Assembly: GCF_914767665.1 (NCBI RefSeq)
Contig: NC_059503.1
Span: 33,542,001 to 33,606,000, forward strand
Direction: 5' to 3'
DNA length: 64,000 nucleotides
Source: Harmonia axyridis
Taxonomy: Eukaryota; Arthropoda; Insecta; Coleoptera; Coccinellidae
Shown: positions 1 to 11,225 of the stretch, one piece after another
How the letters are laid out: every line of letters begins with the position of its first letter
Numbering within the stretch: position 1 is the first letter of the stretch
The notes under the pieces: generated by a model
Told to the model about the DNA's origin: nothing
Databases searched by the model: none
The model's input: only the letters and a program-made list of their open reading frames with translations
Made by a program: the position numbers and the translations under genes

Positions 1-2621
1 AACTGAATACATATAATCTACAAATTGATATACAAGCTTACTGAGTATCTACATTGTCATGGTTGGTTTAGCTACTTGAAAAGGTCAAAATTTGTTTATA
101 TCGGATATTAGTATCCATTCAATGATATTATTCGAGACTGCATATTTTGTCTTCATTATATTTTGCTAGGAGTCCCAATATAAATATTCTATTATTTTCA
201 ATCATCATTTATTTCAATGCTCTATCTCTAGGGATTCGGGAATCTTCATATATTTAATTCTACCCAGTAGGTAGGACCTCATACTTCTATGCCGAAGTGC
301 TAGACCCAGCTGGAAAAGAAATATTCTGATTTCGAGGGAACATCCAACCATTCGCCATTGAATCAAAAATTAATATTGTTGGGGTTAAAGTGACGATGAG
401 ACACAGTGTAGTCTACACAGAACGCAATTGTTACAAGCACAGATCTTCTGAGGTGCTTTACAAAACCCAGGAGAGAAAATCTAAACTTTAATAGAAATTA
501 ATCCAATATCTGAACTTTAGTCACAAACTTGTCGCATATATCTGTAACTATTAATATGAGGTTATCGTCCCCAAATATCGTCAAAATCCTTGTCGATTTA
601 TGTCGTGTTGCCTGAGATGAGAATAGATCTTTGGCATCTATATCGTTTCCCGAAACAAAGATCAAATGTTTCAATCCTTGTAAATTTATTACGTAGGTAG
701 CTCGATTTTTAATTTTATGTTATCCTGCAATTGAGGATCATTGTGCATTGTCTCGATCATTCATTCAATTCAAAATATGTTCGATTATTACGAAATATAA
801 AACATAACAAACGGTTTTCAGCGCTTAGCTAATTTGTTTTTCTTGGATAGATCCATGGGAGTTTGTTCGATAAGACTTAAATAAATTGGAAGTTTTCTTC
901 CAGAGGAACTATTCTCGGAAGAATATAGGACAGGGTTATCGAACTGCAATACTGAAACCACAGATAAAATGAGATTTCTTCGTTCTTTGTGAATTCTGGA
1001 CGCGCTAACTTGGAATATTTGGAATTTTTTTTATATTGCTCTTGAATTTTCTATTTTTTTTGATTATTATTTACAGAAACCATAGTCGGACACAACCAAT
1101 AAGTAATTACTACCTCAAATTCCAGTTGTCAGCATGTTTTCAGAATGGAAAATGGCCATAAAAATATTTTGAGGAATTCATATTTTGTCTTCGAGCATAT
1201 TTTTTTCTGCTTTTTATTGTTGTTTTACTGATAAATTTTTCATATACATATTAGCAAATTATTATCATATACTAGACGTTCACTGTGTTGTAAAGACGAA
1301 TATTACTCTTTATATTCATTCACGACTTTTACGAGATATCTACTCCTGAATCAATCAAATTTGAAAGATAATGTTAGATGTGACAACTTTGATTGATACC
1401 GCGTATTGAAGCTGAATTTATTCACTTTTTGAAAAAATGAACAATGATTTCAAGAATTTTGTATTTCAGAAACCATTTGGCGGGATTTTACAAAACATGT
1501 TTTTGGTGGCTCGCCGTTTTACGTCAATATAACCAACAATATCACGTCATTCCCTAAATTCATCCGTTGTCCGAAATAAAAAACAATGATGACCCATATT
1601 TCTGTACTTTTCTCATACTTCCGGTGAAAATAGGTCATCCCGTATTTCCCCAACACAATTTTTTCGTAAACATAAAGGGTAATTTGGACAAAATAATGGA
1701 ACGTCTTGTTTCGCAAAATTGACTACTTGGAGTGTAATGAATTTCTGGCACAGATCATAGATCGATTTCGTTCGGTCGTGAAAATAAATTGGCAATGCAG
1801 AGAATTTGAGAGTGGTTGGCTTGTCATTGAGGAACGTAACTTATTGTTAGTACTTCAGTAGGTACTCCTGGTTATGTACCTATCGACAATTATGCGCCAA
1901 GGAATAGAAATAGTAAATACTAGGCATTTTCGAGTTGTGAGATTTTGATTGTTTAATGTGAATTGAATATTATCATACTTAGAACCGTCCCCTGTCGAAT
2001 TCTTATTGGCATAACTTATACAATAAATATACAATATTTTGAAAACATTTTCTGCCAATTGTTTTGGCACGTCCTCGTCCTTCACTTTTAAAAAGTCAGT
2101 CGCTCCACAGTACGTTATTTCGGTATTATACTATAATATCTGTCTATCTATTATCTCCCAAAAATTTTTATTTATGCACTGTTTATGCAACAAAAGCTTC
2201 AATTGGAATCTATAATATCTTACCAAGAACATCCATATCAACTTTGATCAAAATTGAACTATTTGAACGCAAAATATAGAGATCCCATACCAAAATATCA
2301 GTAACTTTTATGGAATAACTACTGGTTCCAAATACATACCATTTGTATGCTCAACTTGATCCCTATATATGAAGAAGAGCTATTCACGACCTCACTATAT
2401 ATCATCAAAATATGATAACAATTGTAGAAATTAACAAAGATTTGCGGATAAACAGACCGGCAGACAGACACGAAACCAAAATGCATTTTGTAAGTGGAAA
2501 TTTCGATATTCGAGAACAACAATTTTTTCCACCCCAAAAGTGATCACAATGCTTGAATTACCTTCGGTAGAGTCAAAAGCAATAATTGAAATAAATTCTT
2601 ACTTATGTATCATCCTTTCAG
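1..2621. other. No recognised gene
   Basis: AT-rich sequence with only short chance reading frames on both strands. I see no domain, RNA gene or clear repeat end. It could be intron or upstream sequence of the possible exon at 2622-2709, but I could not identify earlier exons. Confidence 0.5.
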
Positions 2622-2709
2622 AAGAAGTTTTATGATAATTTCTCAGAACATGAAGACCTCTTTTTAAATCCTTATGAAACTGCTTTATTACTAGAGCTAA
2701 TAGAAATAG
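2622..2709 (+). CDS. Possible internal exon of an unrecognised host gene
   Basis: An 88-base stretch lies between a good acceptor (pyrimidine-rich ATCCTTTCAG ending at 2621) and a donor-like GTAGGT at 2710. Only one of the three frames is open; it reads 29 codons plus one base and contains FYDNFSEHEDLF and NPYETALLLELIEI, a composition that looks like real protein. A second acceptor (GAATTTCAG) ends at 3010. If the 301-base interval 2710-3010 is an intron, the frame continues as GEIIIEK and then a stop once the Copia element at 3021 and one copy of its target duplication are removed. The family is not recognised and no upstream exon was found. A short open stretch of this size can also arise by chance, so this is tentative. 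Confidence 0.3.
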
Positions 2710-3020
2710 GTAGGTACTACGAATTTATAATTTATGATATGATTTTGTTGCGTCGCGGTTCTGACAATTTTTTTCGTTTGATTCCTCAATATTTTGCTTT
2801 TTCAATCGATGGACCCCAGCTAAGAATATCATATTTATCGTCAAATTTTGAAGATTTATAATTTTTTGATATTCCTATGGTTGAAATTTATGAATAGCTG
2901 TAAAATCTTTTAGTCTGCTAAAAATTCAGATGGATATATGTATTAATTTTGTTTTCATTAGTTAGTTAAGAATGGAAAATATAATAATCTAAACTTCTAC
3001 CGAATTTCAGGTGAGATAAT

Positions 3021-3513
3021 TGTTAGAATATTACTTCATCCGAACTTGTTTCGAGAGAGACAACCAACCATACACTTGAAGTTTTACTTCAACGTCGTAG
3101 GTGGCGCTGCGAGTCTGCACGTGGCGCGGCCATCGAGGGCCATCGAGAGAGAAAACAAATATAGATCTTCGATGATCGAGAGCAAACGTCAGTGACATAA
3201 CCTGTGTGTTTTAGTTCTTCTGTCACGTCTTCTGTTCAGACAGCTGAACTGGGTTGAGCCCCTTCTGAGTTGAACTCCCTTGCGTTCAGACAGCTGAACT
3301 GGGTCGAGCCGCCTTCTGGGTTGGGCTCCCTTGCGTTCAGACAGCTGAACTGGGTCGAGCTCACTTCTGAGTTAGGGTTCCCTTTCGTTTAGCCTTCTAG
3401 AACTTGCTTAGAGAAAAAGTGAGACTTACGAGAGTGTTTTGAGAATAAACGATTAAAACCATTATCTGTGTATTAGTGAATACTCTGTATTTCAAAACCC
3501 CAAAAATCCAAAA
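3021..3513 (+). repeat. 5' LTR of the Copia element
   Basis: A 493-bp repeat starting TGTTAGAATATTACTTC, identical by eye to 9714-10206. The body is GC-richer than the surroundings. It carries three tandem copies of a roughly 50-bp unit (3234-3385) and an AGAATAAACG stretch near the end that could serve as a polyadenylation signal. The 3' boundary was set by the perfect ATAAT target duplication, so it ends in CCAAAA rather than the canonical CA. Confidence 0.93.
3234..3385 (+). repeat. Triple 50-bp tandem repeat inside the LTR
   Basis: The unit starts GTTCAGACAGCTGAACTGGG at 3234, 3284 and 3335 (periods 50 and 51). Each unit holds CAGCTG, an E-box core, inside the near-palindrome TTCAGACAGCTGAA. 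The same array recurs in the 3' LTR at about 9927-10078. Tandem motifs in an LTR often act as promoter or enhancer elements; that role is inferred. Confidence 0.85.
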
Positions 3514-3530
3514 GGTTATGGAACCAGCAA
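3514..3530 (+). other. Primer-binding site candidate
   Basis: GGTTATGGAACCAGC directly follows the 5' LTR. It resembles the site used by copia-type elements that prime from an internal fragment of initiator methionine tRNA. An ATG lies inside this motif and opens a short frame (MEPASFKLRDE) followed by GTAAAC, a donor-like sequence. Confidence 0.55.
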
Positions 3531-3753
3531 GCTTCAAACTGCGCGACGAGGTAAACAATTATTCTGAAAATCTCACACGAGAAAAATATTGAGGTAAGTT
3601 GAAATTTCAACTTAATTAACGAGGTTAGAGGAGATATTTTATTGAGTTCAGTGAATGGAAATGATTTATTTCATATTCATTGCTGAAATAGAGAATTCCT
3701 GTTATACAGTATATGTATATTGTATTTGGAAATAATGTGTTTACCTATCTATT

Positions 3754-4011
3754 AGAGTTAAATCATGTTCACAACCTAGGAAGTTGATTTCAAGTGTAGA
3801 GATCTTGCAAATCTGATTCTTAACGGTTATTGAACGTTGATGTTTAAAGAAATGAGATATTTTACTATACACAGGTTTTGATAGAGTTAAATCATGTTCA
3901 CAACCTAGGAAGTTGATTTCAAGTGTAGAGACCTTGCAAATCTGATTCTTAACGGTTATTGAACGTTGATGTTAAGAGAAATGACATATTTTACTATACA
4001 CATGTCATATA
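3754..4011 (+). repeat. 129-bp tandem duplication in the Copia leader
   Basis: Two copies start AGAGTTAAATCATGTTCACA at 3754 and 3883 and differ by only a few bases through TTTACTATACACA. They lie in the long untranslated leader and do not code for anything recognisable. Degenerate relatives of an AGAGATTCTACATACATCATT-like phrase continue to about 4330. Confidence 0.85.
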
Positions 4012-5154
4012 GATTTTGATTATGCAGATGTAGAGATTCTGCATACTCGTTGTATCAAATTGACTTAGATGTTCATGAATTCAGAGATTTCACATTCATC
4101 ATTTGAGAAAATTATATTATGTGAATTTAGAGTTTTTCAGAGTCATAATTTGAGAGATCTACATACATCATTCGAGAGGTATCGATGAGAAAATTTCAGA
4201 GACTTTGCTAACATACTTTCTGTTTTAGATTGGATAATTTTAGAGAATTTACATACCACACCTAGAGAATTGGAGCATGTAGATTTAAAGATTCTACATA
4301 CATTGCTTGGAGCATGTAAAATTGGATGTTTCATATTCCATAAACATAATCCAGAGATTGAGATATTTTGAGAGTATATATATTGATGAAAAATTTGGGG
4401 AATTATTTATTTCACTAAACTACAAAAACTGCAGTATGGTAAGATTAGTGATAATCAATATTTCAGGGCTTCTTTCGTACAATGCTTGCTGTGCTGTGTT
4501 GTTCGTTTGTAAGCTAGGGATATTATAGGATTCAAGTATTCATCCCGTATAATGTACAAATGGCCATACCTAACTCAACAGGTTTTCATTGCAGTGCGTG
4601 ATACCGCTTTGTAGTAAGGTGTATATATACGTGGTGGTGATGCTCGAAAACTTTAATAGCCATGTTTCGAATTGTATCAGATTGTTGTGCATCTGAGGCA
4701 ATTCAGAAGCACGAAACAAAATTTTATATCTTATACCTGGTAGTAAATGTACTAAGAGAGCATATAATGCACAAAAATCTTAAAATACATAATATAAATA
4801 TTTTGTTTCATAAATCCTGAAATAGATGGCAGCCAAAGGAAATCAAGGAAAACCGTTGGTGGATTATCATAGCGATTCCACCATTTCCGTAAGTGCAGAA
4901 GATATAGGTTTCATGCATTACGAGGAAAGAGAGAATTGTCAAAACCAATGTAAGTTTTTCATGCAATTAATAATTGCCCATTTCCTTGATCTTAGCTGAC
5001 TAGAAAAGTATCAACGAGTGATACGTAGATGAGAGATGCTAGAGAAATTTTAGAGTCATTACACAAAACCCCCTTTTGAGAAATTAGAGATCTGAGAGAG
5101 AAGAAATTGTCGAAAATGGAGAGAGTACAATAGAGAGAGTAGAGAAGAGAATTT

Positions 5155-5470
5155 TAGAGTATGAGAAAACCCAGGTATATATAAATTAATCCATGTTAGG
5201 TAATTAGAGTTATGAAAATATTTTTGAGGTTGAATTTTAGAGATTTTGGAGTACGAGAAAAACCCAGCTATATTTAAAATTTATTCATGTCACAGAGGTC
5301 ATTAGAGATATGAGAATATTTTTGAGGTTAAATTTTAGAATTTGAGAAAACCCAGGTATTCAAAAATTAATTCATTTTACAGAGGTGATTATAGTTAAGA
5401 GAATAATTTCTGGGGTTAAATTCTAGAGCTTAGAAAACCCAGGTATTTAAAATTAATCCATGTTACAGAA
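5155..5470 (+). repeat. Roughly 100-bp degenerate tandem repeat, about four copies
   Basis: The phrases GAGAAAACCCAGGTAT, AAATTAATCCATGTTACAG and GAGAATATTTTTGAGGTT recur in the same order about four times. Each unit ends near a TTACAG, which resembles a splice acceptor; the last one directly precedes the gag homology at 5465. With the 129-bp duplication, most of the 1.9-kb leader is tandem repeats. Confidence 0.7.
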
Positions 5471-6135
5471 CAGAATTCAAATTTAAGATCTGGATGGACA
5501 GTCTATGATCAGAGCTTTTTGACAAATGATTTGTTGGACGTCATAGAGCCAAGTACGAGTAACCAAACTTTTTCGGAGGCCAACAAATCCAAGAGAAGTA
5601 ATTAAGTATGAGACATTATCATAAACAGAATTGAGAAGAACTATTGAAAGAAAAATTTTGAATATCCGAGACCCTGTTGAAGTAAGTAGAGGTTTGAGGT
5701 TCTCCAGGAAGTGCAAGTCAAATGCGACACACACTTCAGGTAAGAGCATGTGAGGTGTGATTGAGCTAACTGCTCAAAAGATAAGATCTGCACTTTATCA
5801 GGCTGTATTACCAGTCATATCCAAGTTACGAGATGCAGATCTGACCAGGAGACAGACCCCAAACCAAGAAGGTAATTTAGACGAGATCAAGACCTTCATC
5901 AGAGAGAGAGAGAGAGACCAGAGAGATTGGAGGTTGAGAAGAGGTCTGAAATTGAAGAGGAGATTCCAAAAGTTCAACGGGTACATAAATTAAAATGCTT
6001 CCATTGTAACAAAGAAAGACACTGGTCAACTGATTGAAATTTGAGGCAACAGAGTAAGTAAGTGATTCTGCTTCGGTTGTGGGACAATCAAGTAAGAGGA
6101 TTGCATTAACAATGGTGGCACGAACGAAACGTTAA
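5465..6135 (+). pseudogene. Copia gag remnant
   Basis: Gag-like pieces are spread over two frames with stops: FKFKIWMDSL at about 5470, then LLDVIEPSTSNQTFSEANKSK at about 5531. A zinc knuckle follows at about 5995 (CFHCNKERHWSTD, where the final cysteine is replaced by a TGA). A partial second cysteine cluster FCFGCG lies at about 6067. In related elements gag forms the virus-like particle and binds RNA. No single frame spans the region, so it cannot encode a working protein. Confidence 0.75.
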
Positions 6136-6160
6136 ATTTAAAGGATCGAGTAGAGGTAGG

Positions 6161-6424
6161 TTGAACAAGCCAAGTTTCAACACTAAGAGACGAAGCCATG
6201 TAAACCAGAGGAGAATGAGAGAGAGTAAGAGATTAAAAAAAAAAGAGGGTCGCTCCAAGGCAAGAAGGGTTGGAAGTATAGAGCATAGAAAAACTAAAAC
6301 AGGTAAACTTGATGCAATCATTAACTTCTTTGCAGATTCTGGAGCAACAGACCATATCGTAAATGGTTGTCCGATTTTGAGAAACTTTGAGAGATGTCAA
6401 AATATGAGGATAGAGAGCGAATAA
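6161..6424 (+). pseudogene. Copia protease remnant
   Basis: The frame contains FADSGATDHIVNGCPILRNF at about 6330-6390. DSGATDH is the aspartic-protease active-site motif of copia elements, which cleaves the gag-pol polyprotein. The upstream part is basic and low in complexity, and the frame stops at 6424. The active-site motif itself is intact although the flanking frame is broken. Confidence 0.75.
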
Positions 6425-6859
6425 AACGAGATAGCAGTCATTGTAATCGATGAGGACAATTCCAAATCCTAAGAGTTTACAATAAGGTTAATAAAGAGAT
6501 TGTGTTAGAGAGTCAAGCAACGATAAGCGAAGAAGATGAGATGAGCTTGCAATCGCAGACACAGTCCAATAACGAGTTATTAGGTTCGGAGGGAGAACCG
6601 GAATCTGCGATTGGGAGGGAGAAAGAGTATGATCTCATCTTTTCACCTAAAGAGAAAGTTCACAAGTTTCAACTGACAAAACAGATGAAACACAATCTGA
6701 GCAACAAGAAAATATTGGGATTGCAGTCATATCAATAGAGAGGTAATTTAGATCGATAACTTGGAATCAATCCAAAACTTAGAACGTGAAGTATGTATCA
6801 TATCGACAATGGAAAAATTACACTTTAAAGAGACAGAATGAGAGCTGAGAAACAACGAA

Positions 6860-7650
6860 TTGACACACACTGACACGATGGGACTTATTAAACCACCATC
6901 TCATCCAGGTCAGTGAAGATTAATTAATGTCTACATAGAAGACTATTGGAGACTTGCTAAAGCATATTCATTAAAACAGAAGATGAGTTGGCTGAAGCAT
7001 TAAAGAAATTCTTAATATCAACAAGAAACTTGTTGGAGAAAAATGAGAAGGTATATTATATCAGGTCAGATCAAGGTACAGATTTACCGAAAGGAAATTC
7101 CCAGAAGTACTGAGTAGAGAAAATATAGAGAACGAGAGAGCGGAGAGGATTGACTCAACGATCCAAAAGAAGGTTTGTACATACATGTTTGATTCCAGAC
7201 TACCTAAGAGTATGTGGGAGATTGATGTTGATGCATTCATAGATGTGTACAACAGAACACACAAGTCTATCAGATATCAAACACCATTGACAAAGTTTGC
7301 ACCAAATGCAAAATGCCACTTTGATCAAATTGAGAGATGTGGATGTATTGAATGTATTGTTGTAAGTATTATTATGTATTGTGATGTTCGCATACATTAA
7401 GATTCCAAAATCCAGCTTGTAAGTATTATTATGTATTGTGATGTTCGCATACATTAAGATTCCAAAATCCAGCTTGTAAGTATTATTATGTATTGTGATG
7501 TTCGCATACATTAAGATTCCAAAATCCAGCTTGTAAGTATTATTATGTATTGTGATGTTCGCATACATTAAGATTCCAAAATCCAGCTTGAAATTTGGAG
7601 AATGTGCCCTGAAAGATGTCCCAGTGGGTTATACCGTGGATACTTGACGT
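6860..7650 (+). pseudogene. Copia integrase remnant
   Basis: Integrase-like text begins at HTDTMGLIKPPSHPG (about 6868) and continues in shifted frames (INVYIEDYWRLAKAYSL, YYIRSDQGTD). A longer open stretch at 7185-7360 contains LPKSMWEIDVDAFIDVYNRT and YQTPLTKFAPNAK, which match the C-terminal core of copia integrases. The match resumes after a tandem repeat as KFGECALKDVPVGYT at about 7588. Integrase inserts the cDNA into the host chromosome. Stops, frame changes and the repeat insertion make this copy inactive. Confidence 0.8.
7360..7587 (+). repeat. Four perfect-looking 57-bp tandem copies inside integrase
   Basis: The unit starts TTGTAAGTATTATTATGTATT at 7360, 7417, 7474 and 7531 with a period of exactly 57, which is 19 codons. 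The last copy runs into the integrase reading AYIKIPKSS then LKFGECALKD. The repeat is thus an expansion of a coding segment. The copies look identical, so the expansion is recent. Confidence 0.95.
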
Positions 7651-8009
7651 AGCATTCAAGCTCGGAAAAAGTCCCTTGAATCTCAACATGTGAGATTTAA
7701 CAAGAAACTTGCCTACAAAGATGTTTATAGAAATAAACAACTTGATGACACTAGAAAAAATTAGAGACCCAGGAAAATATAATTGACTGGGATTGGATGA
7801 AAAACTCGAAAGAGCCAAAATAAGGGAACTGTCGATAAAAAGGCCAGTACCCTGCTACACTTAGAGAAAACTGTAGAGGACGTAAGCTATGCAAGGTTTT
7901 TTAATTATTCAGAGAATAGTATTTTAGAAAGTATGCTGAACGACCTCGGTCGATTGCCTTTGGATAACTAGTTATCAATAAAGATCAACTATTAATATTA
8001 TTATTTTAG

Positions 8010-8690
8010 GTGAATATGAGAAAACCGATAAAATTCGAGGAAGCTATAAATTCTAGAGAAGGCCACTTATGGAGGAAAGCTATAAAAGAAGAAATTGATT
8101 CCATGATACAAAATAAGGTTTGGATATTGGTAGATAAAAAGTATCCTCAAATATCTGGAAAACGGGCAAATATTATAGACCCAAAATGGTATTCGAGAGA
8201 AAATTAGAGGCAAATGGTCTTATACGATACAAAGTAAGATTAGTCATACAAGGCTTTAAGGTCGAAAATATCTATGACATTGAAAGGAGACATATGTACC
8301 AGACTTCCAGTAATTAGAGCTACATTTGCAATAATCAATAAGTATGATTTACATACTTGTCAATCAGAAGTAAAAACCTGCTTTTTAAATGGCACTATAG
8401 AGGAGATCTATATGGAGATTCTTGATGGAGTAGACATTGACAATGAGATCAAACGATCTTATGTATATAAACTCCGGAAAGCCCTATATGGACTGAAGAT
8501 AAGTCCAAAGAGATGTAATAAGAGATTCACTGAAGAGATCCAGAAACTTGGTTCAGAGAATGATATACATAGACCTTGTTTATATACTTGGAGGAGAAAT
8601 GATATAAATATAAAGAGAAACCGAGAAGAGAGGTATATAAATCAATCAATCAAATTATACCATGAATATGTTAGATAGATTGAATATGAA
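8010..8690 (+). pseudogene. Copia reverse transcriptase remnant, catalytic motifs lost
   Basis: The piece at 8010-8205 contains WRKAIKEEIDSMIQNKVW and GKRANIIDPKW, the start of copia reverse transcriptase. After a frame change, 8274-8678 holds VIRATFAIINKYDLHTC, FLNGTIEE and YKLRKALYGLKISPK. The usual LDVKTAFLNG motif reads SEVKTCFLNG, losing the first catalytic aspartate. Homology then jumps from LYTWRRND to EERYINQS (about 8585-8650), so the segment with the YVDD active site is deleted. The enzyme would be dead even if the frames were joined. Confidence 0.85.
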
Positions 8691-8790
8691 TGACTGCAAT
8701 GCTCAAAATACTCCTATGGTAACCAGACAGGTAGAAAACAAGATTAAGAGAAATCAATCGGAGAATCTACAAGATGACTCAGATAAACTA

Positions 8791-8900
8791 GAGATGAAAA
8801 GAGTTCCTTATAGAGATGAGAAGAGTTCCTTATAGAGATGAGAAGAGTTCCTTAGAGAGATGAAAAGAGTTCCTTATAGAGATGAAAAGAGTTCCTTATA
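8791..8900 (+). repeat. Five 22-bp tandem copies before RNase H
   Basis: GAGATGAAAAGAGTTCCTTATA-like units start at 8791, 8813, 8835, 8857 and 8879. The last one runs into VPYREAIGSLMYPSNG, a conserved copia motif. Because 22 is not a multiple of three, the expansion shifts the frame. Confidence 0.9.
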
Positions 8901-9577
8901 GAGAAGCGATTGGTAGCTTAATGTATCCATCAAATGGTAGACACTACGTTTGCTGTTAATTGTTTAACGAGAAAACAAATGAAGCTGATTGGAAAGATGT
9001 AAAGAGAATATTCAGGTATTTGAAAGGTACTGTGAATTTAAGTCTTAAATTAACTGCTCAAACTTAATACTTAAAAGCATTTACCGATGCAACATTTAGA
9101 GACCATTCCGACTATTCATCAACTGAAAGGTATGTTATTAGATTGTTTGGAGATGTAATAGCTTGGAGAAGCCATAAACAAACATATGTCACATTGTCCA
9201 CTTGTCAATCCGAATATCTAGCTATGAGTGATGCTTGTCAAGAATTAATATCTCTTGATAAGGCACTTAGATTTGTGGTAGGTAAACTGATGTTTCCTAT
9301 AACAGTCTGGTGTGATAACAAATCCGCTGGAGACTGCACCAAGAAAGATGGTAGTCACAAACTAAAAGTATTTGATGATCATTTAGAGGTAATAAATGAC
9401 GACCTACTACATAGAGAGAAATCTGGACTTAGAAGATAGATGGTTAAGACACATGGTGATTTCAAACAATGTGTTGAGTATAAGAGAACCACAGTGAGGT
9501 GGACTCCAACGAAAGAGAATGTGTCAGAGATACCATCAGACAGTCATAAGAGATTAACTCAAAAACTAATGATTTAA
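8900..9577 (+). pseudogene. Copia RNase H region, largely preserved
   Basis: After YREAIGSLMY come DWKDVKRIFRYLKGTVNLSL and an open stretch at 9143-9439 with FGDVIAWRSHKQTYVTLSTC, QSEYLAMSDACQELISL and WCDNKSAGDC. These are the RNase H motifs of copia pol, with the active-site glutamate and aspartate present. After a TAG at 9437 the same frame reads through VRWTPTKENVSEI to a stop at about 9577. This is the best preserved coding part of the element. Confidence 0.8.
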
Positions 9578-9713
9578 TAATCTTGGAATACTAACCCATT
9601 GAATTTTTGTTTTCAGAGTATTTCTAGAGACTAGAGTATAAACTAATTGAGTTCTGTTTATAGATTAGACTTAGAGTGGAGAATGCTGCTTGTAGTTCGA
9701 TGAAGGGAGGGAG

Positions 9714-10206
9714 TGTTAGAATATTACTTCATCCGAACTTGTTTCGAGAGAGACAACCAACCATACACTTGAAGTTTTACTTCAACGTCGTAGGTGGCGC
9801 TGCGAGTCTGCACGTGGCGCGGCCATCGAGGGCCATCGAGAGAGAAAACAAATATAGATCTTCGATGATCGAGAGCAAACGTCAGTGACATAACCTGTGT
9901 GTTTTAGTTCTTCTGTCACGTCTTCTGTTCAGACAGCTGAACTGGGTTGAGCCCCTTCTGAGTTGAACTCCCTTGCGTTCAGACAGCTGAACTGGGTCGA
10001 GCCGCCTTCTGGGTTGGGCTCCCTTGCGTTCAGACAGCTGAACTGGGTCGAGCTCACTTCTGAGTTAGGGTTCCCTTTCGTTTAGCCTTCTAGAACTTGC
10101 TTAGAGAAAAAGTGAGACTTACGAGAGTGTTTTGAGAATAAACGATTAAAACCATTATCTGTGTATTAGTGAATACTCTGTATTTCAAAACCCCAAAAAT
10201 CCAAAA
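9714..10206 (+). repeat. 3' LTR of the Copia element
   Basis: The 493-bp partner of 3021-3513, with no difference found by eye. It is preceded by the purine tract at 9701-9713 that would prime plus-strand DNA synthesis, and followed by the ATAAT target duplication. Confidence 0.95.
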
Positions 10207-10211
10207 ATAAT

Positions 10212-11218
10212 AATCGAAAAATAATCGACATTGTCCGAGGAGGTTGAAAAGTAGGTCTTACAACGGCTTAAATAAAGTTTCCAAGACTTTCATTATACAG
10301 GATAATGTTTCGATTGAATTTTCACCAAGTTTTTTCTCAGATTGATGTCATTGATCTTATGAAATACATGATGGACATTGATTTGATTATTCAATTGAGA
10401 TATTCTATCTACTCTAATTTGATAGATTTACTGTCTATGTATAGGACCTATGACTCATATTGATCTGTCGGCAATATTATCAATCAAACCTATCACCAGT
10501 GTGTAACTATCACTTAAATTAAATTGATGAAACGTCTCTGATCTCTGGATCCATCGGTTCAAATGAATTACATATACATTGATCTACCTACCTCATTTAT
10601 GAATCTTGGCTATTCTATTCACATATTAATCTACAGTTCTTGACACAAATTAATACATCCAAAATATGTTACCCGAGTATTCGTAATTTTTGAGCCACAG
10701 TACAAGTTTTTCCGAATATCCCAAAACTGTTAGATATAGTTTAACTACATTAATTAATCTTTTTAGCTTTCAGTTAAATGTAATTCTCGGTAATTCGTGT
10801 GTCAGAATAAGTCAAAGTGGGTTCGATATTTTCTAAATAATCTAAAGAACTTTTTTTGTTCATAGCTTAGGTTATATTGTTGTATGATATTGAAATTCGC
10901 CGTCTCAAGCTTATCCTTTGAAAGTAACGAAACAACAATGTGATTTATTGAATTGAAATGACATATGAAACGAATAAAACTGGACCTTTGTCAAACGTCA
11001 GACCCTTCTGAAACTTAAGCGACCTAAGAGAACAGGTTCATGAAGGGTAGGTAACATAATTAGAATTACAAAATTTTTTAGACATATTAACTGCTAGTAG
11101 TGCAAGTGTACTTTTTAGTGTAGGTTTAAATTAGTACCAGTGTATTAAATACAAGTGAGAATGAACTGTGTTTACTTACATTCAGACCACTATTATCATT
11201 CAAAATGGAATATTTTAT
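10212..11218. other. No recognised feature
   Basis: AT-rich flanking sequence. The first bases (AATCGAAAAATAA) would complete the possible exon interrupted by the Copia insertion. Nothing else is recognisable. Confidence 0.5.
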
Positions 11219-11225
11219 GTTATAT

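Larger units (their letters stand above)
3021..10206 (+). mobile_element. Copia-type LTR retrotransposon, non-autonomous
   Basis: Two 493-bp direct LTRs (3021-3513 and 9714-10206) flank 6.2 kb. The insertion is bounded by a 5-bp target duplication ATAAT (3016-3020 and 10207-10211). A primer-binding-like GGTTATGGAACC starts at 3514 and a polypurine tract GAAGGGAGGGAG abuts the 3' LTR. The order of coding remnants, gag, protease, integrase, reverse transcriptase, RNase H, is that of Ty1/copia elements. The LTRs look identical by eye, which indicates recent insertion, yet the interior carries many stops, frameshifts and tandem expansions. It therefore probably moved with proteins supplied by another copy. 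Confidence 0.95.

Noticed and set aside
7360..7587. CRISPR-like array
   Set aside because: The units are direct, contiguous and identical without spacers, and lie in a retrotransposon coding region of an animal genome.
3021..10206. Idea of G-to-A hypermutation from the many AGAG words in the Copia interior
   Set aside because: Some GGA-to-AGA changes fit, but many stops and frameshifts do not. Insects lack APOBEC3-type enzymes and a reference copy would be needed.
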